DNA from: Bradyrhizobium elkanii WSM2783
Lineage (GTDB): Bacteria > Pseudomonadota > Alphaproteobacteria > Rhizobiales > Xanthobacteraceae
Assembly: GCF_000472865.1 (NCBI RefSeq)
Contig: NZ_AXAP01000064.1
Span: forward strand, 1-48,007
Direction: 5' to 3'
Length of the DNA stretch: 48,007 nt
The position numbers and the translations under genes are program-made. Of this stretch, positions 16,785 to 25,168 are shown in pieces. Below the pieces are notes generated by a model. It saw only the letters and a program-made list of their open reading frames with translations. It did no database searches and was not told the DNA's origin. The stretch's first letter is position 1, and each line of letters starts with the position of its first letter.

Positions 16785-17684
16785 TTATCGATAACACCGC
16801 TGTTCGATCTCTTCGAGCAGATCGCGGGCCTTCGGCTCCCAGTCGAGCTGCCGCCGCGCACGCACGCCTCGCACCCGACTGTTCGAGCCCATAGTGTCCT
16901 CGGCGACGCCCTCCCCCCATTCGGAGGCAGCCTCTTCCATCGACATCGCCGACGGCGGCCGATCAAACCCCAGCATGGTATTGATGGCCTCGCAGATTTC
17001 GCGCATCGAGTTCTCGCCGTTCTCCGCGAAATAGAAAGCCCCGGCCGGGGCCTTCTCGATGGCGAGCGAGTAGAGCGTCACCAGATCGTCGATGTGGACG
17101 TTCGACCACACGTTCTCGCCGGGCCCGGCATGGGCCGCACAACCACGCTTTCTGGCAAGGGAGATGAGCAGGGGGACCTGCATGCTGTGCGGTTCGGCGC
17201 CATGACCGAGACTGTAGATCAGGCTCGGACAGATGATGACCGGATGGCTTCCCTTCTCGCGGTGAGAGAGAATGTATTCGTTGAGCGCAACCCGTGCTGC
17301 GCGGGCTGGCGACGCGGTGATCGGCGCATCTTCGTCGAAGATCTCGTCGGATCGGTGGCCCTTGGCACGCGTGCCGACAATGCTCGATCCCGAGGTGTGT
17401 ATAAACAGCTTGCCCGTTCCAGCCAGAGCGCCGGTCAGGGCAACGACGGCACCTTTGTGATCGGCACTGGCCGCATTGATAACGATGTCAGCGGCTTGCG
17501 CCGCTTGCACCAGACATTCCTCGTCATCCAGCGTTCCGAACAGCGGCTGGATGCCGTGGATGCGAACCGCATCGGCTTTTTCCAGGGAGCGAACCAGTCC
17601 GGTCACATGATGTCCGGCGGCGACAAGATGAGCCGCAACCGATCCGCCGATATAGCCCGATGCGCCCGTGCAAAAGACTTTCAT
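16785..17684 (-). CDS. NAD(P)-dependent epimerase/dehydratase-like (extended SDR) protein
   Basis: The 299-residue protein has an N-terminal Rossmann fold with GASGYIGG (7-14), followed by DIVINAASADHKG and the strand LFIHTSGSSIVG. The usual catalytic YxxxK is not visible: the aligned stretch is ARAARVALNEYIL, lacking the tyrosine. The binding-pocket half includes VIICPSLIYSLG and NVWSNVHIDDLVTLYSLAIE, typical of extended SDRs. It may bind NAD(P) and a metabolite without normal dehydrogenase chemistry. The ATG has GAGAGG upstream. The dienelactone hydrolase gene lies 89 nt upstream on the same strand, so co-expression is possible. Confidence 0.8.
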   Translation of the reverse strand: MKVFCTGASGYIGGSVAAHLVAAGHHVTGLVRSLEKADAVRIHGIQPLFGTLDDEECLVQAAQAADIVINAASADHKGAVVALTGALAGTGKLFIHTSGSSIVGTRAKGHRSDEIFDEDAPITASPARAARVALNEYILSHREKGSHPVIICPSLIYSLGHGAEPHSMQVPLLISLARKRGCAAHAGPGENVWSNVHIDDLVTLYSLAIEKAPAGAFYFAENGENSMREICEAINTMLGFDRPPSAMSMEEAASEWGEGVAEDTMGSNSRVRGVRARRQLDWEPKARDLLEEIEQRCYR

Positions 17685-17773
17685 CCCGGCCTCTCCAGCG
17701 ACAAGTTCGCGGTCGGTGAGGGCCTCGCCGCCTCATCGCTCCGCCCTGTTTTCCGACAAGCGGACGGGCAAGA

Positions 17774-18448
17774 TCACCCCAGATGTTTCTTGAAGAACTC
17801 CGTCGCCCTGCTCCATGCAAGCTCGGCGGCCTGGCGGTCATGCACCGACATGCGCTGCTCGTTGACGAAGGCATGCTCGGCGTCATAGCGGAATAGCTCA
17901 AGCGACTTGCCGGCGGCCTTCATGGCCTTCTCGAAGTCACCGACCAGTTGCGGCGTGCACCAATCGTCCTTGTTGGCGAAATGCGCCTGCAGCGGGATCT
18001 TCACGTCGGCCGGCTTTGCCGCCTGCTCCGGCGGGATGCCGTAGAACACGACACCGGCAGTCAGTTCCGGAATCTTGGTGGCGCCGATGATGGTCACCGC
18101 GCCGCCGAGGCAGAAGCCGGTGAGGCCGACCTTGGCGCCGTTCCGCGCCAGGTATTGCGCGGCGCCGCGCACGGTCTGCGTGGTGGCGTCCATGAAGTCG
18201 AGCGAGTTCATCTCGCGACCCGCGGCATCGGTGTCGTGATACGGCACCACCGTACCCTTATAGAGATCAGGCGCCAGCGCGTCGAAGCCGGCCCGCGCAA
18301 AGCGGTCGCACATGCCCTTGATCTGGTCCTGCAGGCCCCACCATTCCTGGATCACGACCACGCCCGGTGCATCGCCGCGCGCCGCGTTGGCGAGGTAACC
18401 GTGGGCGTCCTTGCCGTCCGGACGTTTGAAAGTGATGGTGGTGCCCAT
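17774..18448 (-). CDS. dienelactone hydrolase family protein
   Basis: The 224-residue alpha/beta hydrolase resembles carboxymethylenebutenolidase. The nucleophile elbow GFCLGG holds the catalytic Cys, the acid is in the NKDDWCTP region, and the His is in DAEHAFVNE, giving the Cys-Asp-His triad of dienelactone hydrolases. VVVIQEWWGL near the start is also family-typical. ATG 18448 was chosen because GGAGGAA lies six bases upstream; an upstream ATG at 18487 would add 13 residues. It may act on lactones from aromatic ring degradation. The nearby extradiol-dioxygenase-like gene fits that idea, but no complete pathway is present. Confidence 0.87.
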   Translation of the reverse strand: MGTTITFKRPDGKDAHGYLANAARGDAPGVVVIQEWWGLQDQIKGMCDRFARAGFDALAPDLYKGTVVPYHDTDAAGREMNSLDFMDATTQTVRGAAQYLARNGAKVGLTGFCLGGAVTIIGATKIPELTAGVVFYGIPPEQAAKPADVKIPLQAHFANKDDWCTPQLVGDFEKAMKAAGKSLELFRYDAEHAFVNEQRMSVHDRQAAELAWSRATEFFKKHLG

Positions 18449-18524
18449 GAATTCCTCCGGAATGTTTAGGGGGAGATTGGCGGCCATTGTGGCGGCTCAC
18501 CGCGCGTGACGCAATCGCGACAGC

Positions 18525-18549
18525 AAAAAAGCCCCCGCGGGGGCTTTTT
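18525..18549 (-). terminator. rho-independent terminator of the cytochrome bc1 operon
   Basis: GCCCCC/GGGGGC forms a GC stem flanked by A6 on one side and T5 on the other, 25 nt beyond the fbcH stop. On the minus strand the stem is followed by a T run. Confidence 0.9.
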
Positions 18550-18573
18550 CAAATCACGTTGCCGAAAGCGCGA

Positions 18574-20646
18574 TCAGTGGGCGTTGGCCCAGACCTTCTT
18601 CTTGGTGAAGTACATCAGAATCGAGAACAGGATCAGGAACACGAACACCTGAAGCCCGAGCCGCTTGCGCGCTTCCATATGTGGCTCCGCGGTCCACATC
18701 AGGAAGGTCGTGACGTCATGGGCATATTGCGCGACCGTAGTCGGCGAACCGTCGGTGTAGGCGACCTGACCGTCGCTCAGCGGTTTCGGCATCTTGATGG
18801 CGTGGCCCGGGAAATACGTGTTGTAGTAGGAGCCCTCGGGGATGGTCACGCCGGCCGGCGGTTTCTCCTCAAAACCCTGAAGGATTGCGGAGACGTAATC
18901 CGGGCCCTGCTCCTGATACTGGGTGAAGAAGTCGATGATGAACCAGGGGAAGCCGCGCTTGTAGGAACGGGCCTTGGTGATCAGCGACAGGTCCGGCGGA
19001 GCCGCACCACCGTTGGCCGCACGGGCCGCCTGCTCGTTCGGGAACGGCGACGGGAAGTAGTCGGCCGGCCGGCCCGGGCGCTCGAACATCTCGCCCTGGT
19101 CGTTCGGGCCGTCCTTGATCTTGTACTCGGAGGCAAACGCGGCGGCCTGGGCCGTCGAATAGCCGGGTCCGCCGGGATCGGCGAGGTTGCGGAACGCGAC
19201 GAAGGACAGGCTGTGGCAGGTCGCGCAGACCTCCTTGTACACCTGCAACCCGCGTTGCACCGCGCCGCGGTCAAACGTGCCAAAAGGGCCTGAGAACGAC
19301 CATTTCTGCGCCGGCGGTGCGACCTCGCCCCCCTCGGCCTTGGCGCTTTGCGCACCGCCGACCAAGAGCCCGCCCGCAACCATGATTGCGATCACGGTCG
19401 AGACCATCGGCGCGGCCTTGCTGCCCGTCTTTGCCAGCACGTCGTCGGCGATCGAGTTCGGTACCGGCCTCGGCGTCTCGATCCGCGAGAGCAGCGGCAG
19501 CACGATCAGGAAGTACGCGAAGTAGCAGACCGTCAGGATGCGGCCGGCGATCACATAGATGCCCTCCGGCGGCTGCGCGCCGAGATAGCCGAGCAGGACG
19601 CAGACGACGACGAACATCCAGAAGAACTGCTTGGCCAGCGGACGGTACTTCGACGACCTGGTCTTGGCGCTGTCGAGCCAGGGCAGGAAGCAAAGGATGA
19701 TGATCGCCGAGAACATCGCGATCACGCCCGCAAGCTTGTTCGGGATCGAACGCAGGATGGCGTAGAACGGCAGGTAATACCATTCCGGCACGATATGCGC
19801 CGGCGTCACGCCGGGATTCGCCGGAACGTAGTTCTCGGCATCGCCGAGATAGTTCGGCATGTAGAAGATGAACCAGGAATAGAAGATCAGGAAGCAGGAG
19901 ACGCCGAACAGGTCCTTGATCGTCGCGTAGGGCGTGAAGGCGACCGTGTCCTTCTCAGTCTTGGCCTCGACGCCGGCCGGATTGTTCTGGCCCGCCACAT
20001 GCAGCGCCCAGACGTGCAGCACGACGACGCCGGCGATCACGAAGGGCAACAGATAGTGCAGCGAGAAGAAGCGGTTCAGCGTCGGGTTGCCGACGGCGTA
20101 GCCGCCCCACAACAGCGTCACGATGCTCTCGCCGAAATAGGGTACGGCGGAGAACAGGTTGGTGATGACGGTCGCGCCCCAGAAGCTCATCTGGCCCCAC
20201 GGCAGCACGTAACCCATGAAGCCGGTCGCCATCATCAAGAGATAGATGATGACGCCGAGGATCCACAGCACCTCGCGCGGCTCCTTGTACGACCCGTAGT
20301 AAAGGCCGCGGAACATGTGGATGTAGACGGCGAAGAAGAACATCGACGCGCCGCAGGCGTGCATGTTGCGGAGCAGCCAGCCGTAGTTGACGTCACGCAC
20401 GATCAGCTCGACCGAGCGGAAGGCGAGATCGGCGTGCGGCGTATAGTGCATCGCCAGGATCACGCCGGTCAGGATCTGCACCGCCAGCATCATCGAGAGA
20501 ATGGCGCCGAAGGTCCACCAGTAGTTCAGGTTGCGCGGCGTAGGATAGGCCACGAAGGAGGAGTGCACGAGGCCGAAGATCGGCAGTCGCCGCTCGATCC
20601 ACCTCAAGGCGGGATTGGTCGGCTGAAAATCGGATGGTCCGCTCAT
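18574..20646 (-). CDS. fbcH: cytochrome b/c1 polyprotein of the bc1 complex (FbcH)
   Basis: The 690-residue precursor fuses cytochrome b and cytochrome c1 of ubiquinol:cytochrome c reductase, which pumps protons while moving electrons from quinol to cytochrome c. The first 430 residues or so are polytopic cytochrome b, with paired heme-ligand histidines (HYTPHADLAF region, LRNMHACGASMFF, HYLLPFV, LHVWALHVAG) and the PEWYY Qo-site motif. A linker ending in a signal-like segment (MVSTVIAIMVAGGLLVGGAQSAKAEG) precedes c1. The heme c motif CATCH is at 474-478. A C-terminal anchor (VFVFLILFSILMYFTKKKVW) holds c1 in the membrane. The fusion and its post-translational cleavage are described for Bradyrhizobium. 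The start is at MSGPSDFQP, 61 nt after petA. Confidence 0.97.
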   Translation of the reverse strand: MSGPSDFQPTNPALRWIERRLPIFGLVHSSFVAYPTPRNLNYWWTFGAILSMMLAVQILTGVILAMHYTPHADLAFRSVELIVRDVNYGWLLRNMHACGASMFFFAVYIHMFRGLYYGSYKEPREVLWILGVIIYLLMMATGFMGYVLPWGQMSFWGATVITNLFSAVPYFGESIVTLLWGGYAVGNPTLNRFFSLHYLLPFVIAGVVVLHVWALHVAGQNNPAGVEAKTEKDTVAFTPYATIKDLFGVSCFLIFYSWFIFYMPNYLGDAENYVPANPGVTPAHIVPEWYYLPFYAILRSIPNKLAGVIAMFSAIIILCFLPWLDSAKTRSSKYRPLAKQFFWMFVVVCVLLGYLGAQPPEGIYVIAGRILTVCYFAYFLIVLPLLSRIETPRPVPNSIADDVLAKTGSKAAPMVSTVIAIMVAGGLLVGGAQSAKAEGGEVAPPAQKWSFSGPFGTFDRGAVQRGLQVYKEVCATCHSLSFVAFRNLADPGGPGYSTAQAAAFASEYKIKDGPNDQGEMFERPGRPADYFPSPFPNEQAARAANGGAAPPDLSLITKARSYKRGFPWFIIDFFTQYQEQGPDYVSAILQGFEEKPPAGVTIPEGSYYNTYFPGHAIKMPKPLSDGQVAYTDGSPTTVAQYAHDVTTFLMWTAEPHMEARKRLGLQVFVFLILFSILMYFTKKKVWANAH

Positions 20647-20707
20647 TGATGCGATCCTGAGAAGTAAAGACGACGCGATCGGTCGAAGCCTCGGGCTGGG
20701 CCGAGAC

Positions 20708-21238
20708 TTAGCCGATCTGGATTTTGGTGTCGGAAACGAACTGATACGGCGGCACCGCCAGATTGGCGGGCGCAGGCCCCTGGCGGATACGACCGGAGGT
20801 GTCGTATTGCGAGCCATGGCAGGGGCAGAAAAATCCGTCGTAATTGCCCTCATGGGCGATCGGGATACAGCCGAGATGGGTGCAGATGCCGATCACGACC
20901 AGCCATTGGTCATGGCCGGACTTGACGCGGGCCTCATCGGTCTGCGGGTCGGGCAGGCTCGAGAGCGGAACGCTGCGCGCCTCGTCGATCTGCTTCTTGG
21001 TGCGGTGGCTGATATAGATCGGCTTGCCGCGCCAGAACACCTTGATGTCCTGCCCCTCGGCGATCGGCGTCAGATCGACCTCGATCGGCGCACCGGCGGC
21101 GATGGTCGCCGCGTCCGGATTCATCTGGTCGATGAGCGGCCAAACCGTCGCCGCTACACCCACCGCAGCAGCAGCACCCGTTGCAACATAAAGGAAATCA
21201 CGGCGTGTCGGATGGTCCGCCGAAGACGCTGTCGTCAC
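20708..21238 (-). CDS. petA: Rieske iron-sulfur subunit of cytochrome bc1 (FbcF/PetA)
   Basis: This is the 176-residue high-potential 2Fe-2S subunit that takes the first electron from quinol at the Qo site. The Tat signal/anchor is DHPTRRDFLYVATGAAAAVGVAATVWP. The cluster motifs CTHLGC and CPCHGS lie near 124-129 and 146-151, with the GxYD loop after them. Start GTG 21238 was chosen because AGGAAAGG precedes it and the Tat signal is then N-terminal. A longer frame to 21298 lacks support. It forms an operon with fbcH. Confidence 0.96.
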   Translation of the reverse strand: MTTASSADHPTRRDFLYVATGAAAAVGVAATVWPLIDQMNPDAATIAAGAPIEVDLTPIAEGQDIKVFWRGKPIYISHRTKKQIDEARSVPLSSLPDPQTDEARVKSGHDQWLVVIGICTHLGCIPIAHEGNYDGFFCPCHGSQYDTSGRIRQGPAPANLAVPPYQFVSDTKIQIG

Positions 21239-21514
21239 GATTCCAAGCCCTTTCCTTGTCTGCAGCCGGTGGAACCGCCCCGGTGGCGCCCATTGCAACC
21301 GGGAGGTCTGCCGGCGCCCGCGGCCCCCCGCGGCGGCAGAAAACCACTATCCCTCCTCCCTACTGGCGGAATAGCAGTCCAGAATCGTTCTATTGGCACC
21401 CTTGCCGGACGAGCGCAAGCCCGCTATCGGCTCGCAGGCGTGCAATGCACTAAATGAGCGACGAACGTTGTTTTCTTGAGACATTTCGTCGGTACCTAAC
21501 CCAGCGCCACGGCC

Positions 21515-21985
21515 ATGCAGATCGCGCTCTTCCAGCCCGATATCCCACAGAACACCGGCACCATCCTGCGGCTGTGCGCCTGCCTGGATGTGGCGGCCCA
21601 TATCATCGAGCCGGCAGGCTTCCCGACCTCCGACCGGCATTTCCGCCGGGCGGGAATGGACTATCTCGACCACGTCCGTTTGATGCGCCATGATTCCTGG
21701 ACGAAATTCGAGGAATGGCGCCGCGAGGCTGGCTATCGGCTGATCCTGTTCACGACCAAGGTCGCCGGTTCCTACCTCGATTTTCGCTATGCCGCTTCCG
21801 ATATACTCATCTTCGGGCGCGAATCCGCTGGGGTCACCGACGCGGTGGCGGCAGGGGCCGATGCACGGCTGGTGATCCCGATCAAGCCGCCCATGCGCTC
21901 GCTCAATGTCGCGATGTCAGCGGCGATGGCGATCGGCGAGGCCTTGCGGCAGACCCGCAGCCTGCCCTTGAAGGAGATTCCGTGA
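21515..21985 (+). CDS. trmL: tRNA (cytidine/uridine-34-2'-O)-methyltransferase TrmL
   Basis: The 156-residue SPOUT methyltransferase matches TrmL in length. It starts MQIALFQPDIPQNTGTILRLC, with the conserved N-terminal Asn-Thr-Gly. The knot region holds LIFGRESAGV and the ending IPIKPPMRSLNVAMSAAMAIGEAL. It 2'-O-methylates the wobble base of certain leucine tRNAs. Its stop overlaps the GTG start of queE (GTGA), which implies translational coupling with another gene for wobble-base modification. Confidence 0.95.
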   Translation: MQIALFQPDIPQNTGTILRLCACLDVAAHIIEPAGFPTSDRHFRRAGMDYLDHVRLMRHDSWTKFEEWRREAGYRLILFTTKVAGSYLDFRYAASDILIFGRESAGVTDAVAAGADARLVIPIKPPMRSLNVAMSAAMAIGEALRQTRSLPLKEIP

Positions 21986-22614
21986 GCTACGCGGTCAAGG
22001 AGATTTTTCTGACCCTGCAGGGCGAAGGCGCGCATGCCGGCCGTGCGTCGGTGTTCTGCCGCTTTGCCGGCTGCAACCTCTGGAGCGGCCGCGAGCAGGA
22101 CCGCGCCAGCGCAACCTGCCAATTCTGCGACACCGATTTTGTCGGCACCGACGGCACGCTCGGCGGCCGCTATGCGAGTGCCGCAGCACTTGCCGACATC
22201 ATCGCCGCGCAATGGACGGGCGATAACGTCGGCCGCTATGTCGTGCTGACCGGTGGCGAGCCGCTGCTGCAGGTCGACGCCGAGTTGATCGATGCGCTGC
22301 ATGCGCGCGGCTTTGCCCTCGGCGTCGAGACCAATGGCACGATCACACCGCCGGACGGGCTGGACTGGGTCTGCGTCAGCCCGAAGGCCGGCGCGGAACT
22401 CGTGGTGCGGAAGGGGAATGAGTTGAAGCTGGTCTATCCGCAGCAGGATGCCGCGCCGGAGCGCTTCGTCGATCTGGATTTCGAGCGCTTCTCGCTGCAG
22501 CCGATGGATGGGCCTGATGCGATTCAAAACACCGCGCGCGCGGTCGAGTATTGCTTGCAACACCCGCAATGGCGGCTGAGCGTGCAGACGCACAAGACGC
22601 TGGGCATCAGATAG
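21982..22614 (+). CDS. queE: 7-carboxy-7-deazaguanine synthase QueE
   Basis: The 210-residue radical-SAM enzyme converts carboxytetrahydropterin to 7-carboxy-7-deazaguanine in queuosine/preQ0 synthesis. The cluster motif is the CX14CX2C variant (CRFAGC through CQFCDTDF), as described for Burkholderia QueE, rather than plain CX3CX2C. The GGEP motif (VLTGGEPLLQ) and the ETNG segment for SAM and substrate follow. The GTG start was chosen because AAGGAG lies five bases before it and it overlaps the trmL stop. queD comes next; queC and queF are not in the window. Confidence 0.95.
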   Translation: MSYAVKEIFLTLQGEGAHAGRASVFCRFAGCNLWSGREQDRASATCQFCDTDFVGTDGTLGGRYASAAALADIIAAQWTGDNVGRYVVLTGGEPLLQVDAELIDALHARGFALGVETNGTITPPDGLDWVCVSPKAGAELVVRKGNELKLVYPQQDAAPERFVDLDFERFSLQPMDGPDAIQNTARAVEYCLQHPQWRLSVQTHKTLGIR

Positions 22615-22630
22615 GAGTTGGACTTTCAGG

Positions 22631-22996
22631 ATGTGGGAATTGACGAAATCGTTCCGCTTCGAGGCGGCGCACGCGCTCACCGGAACGACCCTTGGCGCGA
22701 GCAGCCAGGAGATCCATGGCCATTCGTTTCGTGCGGAAGTGACGGTGCGCGGGACACCGGACCCAGCGACCGGCATGGTGCTTGACCTCGGCCTCCTCGA
22801 ACGCCGCATCGCCGAGGTGCAGAAGACGCTCGACCACAAGTTCCTCAACAAGATCGAGGCGCTTGGACTGCCCACCCTTGAAAACCTGTCGCGATTCATC
22901 TTCGAACGGGTGCAGCATGCGGGCAAGGTCACCCGCGTCAGCGTGCACCGCGACAGTTGCAACGAGAGCTGCACCTATTTCGGACCGGAAGCTTGA
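22631..22996 (+). CDS. queD: 6-carboxytetrahydropterin synthase QueD homologue
   Basis: The 121-residue protein has the T-fold QueD/PTPS layout: FEAAHAL (first Zn His), IHGHSF (two Zn His), the LDHKFLN Asp-His pair and the end SCNESCTYFG. Known QueD enzymes make carboxytetrahydropterin from dihydroneopterin triphosphate using a Cys four residues before HGH; here this site is Ser (SQEIHGH). The Glu that anchors the pterin near the C terminus appears as Asp (RDSC). The context with queE still argues for the queuosine pathway. The chemistry may be altered or another residue may substitute. hemF starts two bases after the stop. Confidence 0.88.
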   Translation: MWELTKSFRFEAAHALTGTTLGASSQEIHGHSFRAEVTVRGTPDPATGMVLDLGLLERRIAEVQKTLDHKFLNKIEALGLPTLENLSRFIFERVQHAGKVTRVSVHRDSCNESCTYFGPEA

Positions 22997-22998
22997 GC

Positions 22999-23886
22999 AT
23001 GGACAAATCCGCCATCGAACAGCGCAAGGCGCGCGCGAAAACCTGGTTTGAAATACTGCGCGACGATATCTGCGCGGCCTTTGAGCGGCTGGAGGATGAC
23101 GCGCCTGCTTGGCTCTATCCAGGCGAAGCCGGGCGCTTCGTGCGCACGCCGTGGGAACGCACCGACCACACCGGCAAGCCCGGCGGCGGCGGCGTGATGG
23201 CGATGATGCGTGGGCGCTTGTTCGAGAAGGTCGGCGTGCACTGTTCGACCGTGCATGGCGAGTTCGCTCCCGAATTCCGCGCCCAGATCCCGGGCGCGGC
23301 GGATGATCCGCGCTTCTGGGCCTCGGGCATCTCGCTGATCGCGCATCTGCACAATCCGAACGTGCCGGCGGTGCATATGAACACCCGCTTCGTCGTCACC
23401 ACCAAGGCGTGGTTCGGCGGCGGCGCCGACCTCACGCCGGTGCTGGACCGGCGGCGCACGCAGGACGATCCGGATGCGCTCGCCTTCCATGCCGCGATGC
23501 AGTCGGCCTGCGATGCGCATGCGCGGATCGCGCCGTATGAAAAATACAAGAAATGGTGCGACGACTATTTCTACCTGCCGCACCGCAAGGAGGCGCGCGG
23601 CATCGGCGGCATCTTCTACGATTGGCACGATAGCGGCGACTGGGACGCCGACCTCGCCTTCACCCAGGATGTCGGTCGCGCGTTCCTGAAGATCTATCCC
23701 GAACTGGTCAGGAGCAATTTTGCGACGGCATGGACCGCCGACGATCGCGAGGAGCAACTGGTCCGGCGCGGCCGCTATGTCGAGTTCAATCTGCTCTACG
23801 ACCGCGGCACGATTTTCGGCCTGAAGACCGGCGGCAATGTCGACTCGATCCTGTCGTCGATGCCGCCGCATGCGAAATGGCCGTGA
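22999..23886 (+). CDS. hemF: oxygen-dependent coproporphyrinogen III oxidase
   Basis: The 295-residue protein oxidatively decarboxylates coproporphyrinogen III to protoporphyrinogen IX in heme synthesis using O2. Family signatures are all present: GGGGVMAMMRGRLFEKVGVH, the His-containing VHMNTRFVV, WFGGGADLTPV, the KKWCDDYFYLPHRKEARGIGG stretch and the RGRYVEFNLLYDRGTIFGLKTGGN ending. The ATG at 22999 was chosen because it starts the conserved protein and follows the queD stop by two bases. The enzyme works in aerobic growth; an anaerobic HemN is not in the window. Confidence 0.97.
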   Translation: MDKSAIEQRKARAKTWFEILRDDICAAFERLEDDAPAWLYPGEAGRFVRTPWERTDHTGKPGGGGVMAMMRGRLFEKVGVHCSTVHGEFAPEFRAQIPGAADDPRFWASGISLIAHLHNPNVPAVHMNTRFVVTTKAWFGGGADLTPVLDRRRTQDDPDALAFHAAMQSACDAHARIAPYEKYKKWCDDYFYLPHRKEARGIGGIFYDWHDSGDWDADLAFTQDVGRAFLKIYPELVRSNFATAWTADDREEQLVRRGRYVEFNLLYDRGTIFGLKTGGNVDSILSSMPPHAKWP

Positions 23887-23896
23887 GATCGCCATC

Positions 23897-24631
23897 GTGA
23901 CCAAACTCCCCCGCGCCATGCTGATCGACATGGACGACACCATCCTGTCGGCCTATGCCCGGCCCGAGATCGCCTGGAACACGATCGCGGCCGAATTCGC
24001 CGATGAGTTGGCGCCACTGGATCCGCCGATCGTTGCCGCCGCGATCCTCGCTTTCGCCCGGAAATTCTGGTCCACGGCGGAGCCGATCTGGCGCCTGAAA
24101 CTCGAGGAAGCGCGCCGCGAAACGGTCAGGGGCGGCTTCGCCACGCTTCGCGCAAGCGGCCACCCGCCCCTTTCAGACGACCTCGCGGTCCGGATCGCCG
24201 ACCGCTTCACGACGTTTCGCGAGGAAAGCATCTTTGTCTTTCCCGGCGCGCACGACGCCATAGACGGGCTGCGGTCGCTTGGCATCAAGCTCGCGCTTGT
24301 CACCAACGGCGCTGCGCTGATGCAACGCGCCAAGATCGAGCGCTTCGCACTGACGCACCGCTTCGATCACATCCAGATCGAAGGCGAGCACGGCTTCGGC
24401 AAGCCGGAAGAGCGCGCTTATCTGCACGCCATGGATGCGCTCGGCGTCAGCGCAGCGGACACCTGGATGATCGGCGACAATCTGGAATGGGAGGTCGTCG
24501 CACCGCAACGGCTCGGCATTTACGCGATCTGGATCGACGTGCACGGGGATGGTCTTCCCACGGGATCGACCGTCAGGCCGAATCGCATCATCCGCTCCCT
24601 GACGGAACTGCTTCCCGGCGCGGACCGGTAA
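23897..24631 (+). CDS. HAD-superfamily hydrolase
   Basis: The 244-residue protein has a complete HAD phosphatase core. Motif I is LIDMDDTIL with the nucleophile Asp, motif II is LVTNG, motif III is the Lys in GKPEERAYLHAM, and motif IV is IGDNLEWEV. A helical cap of about 80 residues follows motif I, as in YjjG/phosphoglycolate-phosphatase-like proteins. The substrate is unknown. The GTG at 23897 overlaps nothing and lies 10 nt after the hemF stop; ATG 23918 is a possible later start. It closes the trmL-queE-queD-hemF run. Confidence 0.85.
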   Translation: MTKLPRAMLIDMDDTILSAYARPEIAWNTIAAEFADELAPLDPPIVAAAILAFARKFWSTAEPIWRLKLEEARRETVRGGFATLRASGHPPLSDDLAVRIADRFTTFREESIFVFPGAHDAIDGLRSLGIKLALVTNGAALMQRAKIERFALTHRFDHIQIEGEHGFGKPEERAYLHAMDALGVSAADTWMIGDNLEWEVVAPQRLGIYAIWIDVHGDGLPTGSTVRPNRIIRSLTELLPGADR

Positions 24632-24759
24632 CGGCGCCCGCGCTTCGCCGCGCAGATCAATCCCCGTCAAAATCCTGTGGGAACGTTCCTTCGTGATCGG
24701 ACTGTCATGACAGCTCTGTAACGTGCCGGCGTGTCGATCACGCGAAGGATGGGTGCACC

Positions 24760-25017
24760 ATGGAACTGAAACCAGGCGATGTGGTGATGCTGAAATCGGG
24801 CGGGCACCCGATTACGGTGGCGGAAGTGAACGAGGACTCTGTCGAGTGTGTTTGGATGGGTATCGACGGCGATCTGTTTCGGGAAACGCTTCCCCTTGCC
24901 GTCCTCGAAGCCGCCAATCTTGATGACGAGGAAGAGGACGACGACGAGGAAGACGAAGAAGACGACGAGGAGGAAGAAGACGAGGACGAAGACGACCGCA
25001 AGGGCAAGGTCGCGTAA
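24760..25017 (+). CDS. YodC/DUF2158-type small protein with acidic tail
   Basis: The 85-residue protein has an N-terminal DUF2158-like beta domain of about 55 residues (GDVVMLKSGGHPITVAEV, then VECVWM and a strand leading to F). The usual family members end soon after. Here a tail of nearly 30 consecutive Asp/Glu (about 57-80), then DRKGKVA, is added. No enzyme motif is visible. The gene stands alone between the HAD gene and a palindromic repeat, with two palindromes upstream (24680-24689, 24702-24713). Confidence 0.8.
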   Translation: MELKPGDVVMLKSGGHPITVAEVNEDSVECVWMGIDGDLFRETLPLAVLEAANLDDEEEDDDEEDEEDDEEEEDEDEDDRKGKVA

Positions 25018-25075
25018 GTCCCTTCCTGCGATGCGGCCCGGTTCACAAGACCTGGCGGCGTCGGCGAGCAATCTC

Positions 25076-25164
25076 GTAGCCCGGGTGGAGCGCAGCGCAA
25101 CCCGGGACAGCCCAATCGATGTTGACGAGCGCTCCCGGGTTACGCTGCGCTTCACCCGGGCTAC
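25076..25164. repeat. palindromic intergenic repeat (GTAGCCCGGGTG type)
   Basis: GTAGCCCGGGTGGAGCGCAGCG...CCCGGGA faces TCCCGGGTTACGCTGCGCTTCACCCGGGCTAC in inverted order. It lies between the convergent acidic-protein gene and the transporter gene and could serve as a terminator for both. Confidence 0.85.
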
Positions 25165-25168
25165 AGCA

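Noticed and set aside
15759..18448. A complete aromatic degradation cluster
   Set aside because: Only a dioxygenase-like VOC protein and a dienelactone hydrolase are present, in opposite orientation and separated by an epimerase-like gene. No ring hydroxylase, muconate or thiolase genes accompany them.
19348..20649. Plus-strand open frame of 433 codons antisense to fbcH
   Set aside because: Charged low-complexity translation, no ribosome site and full overlap with a well-supported cytochrome b/c1 gene. The same applies to the long antisense frame at 46177-47706.
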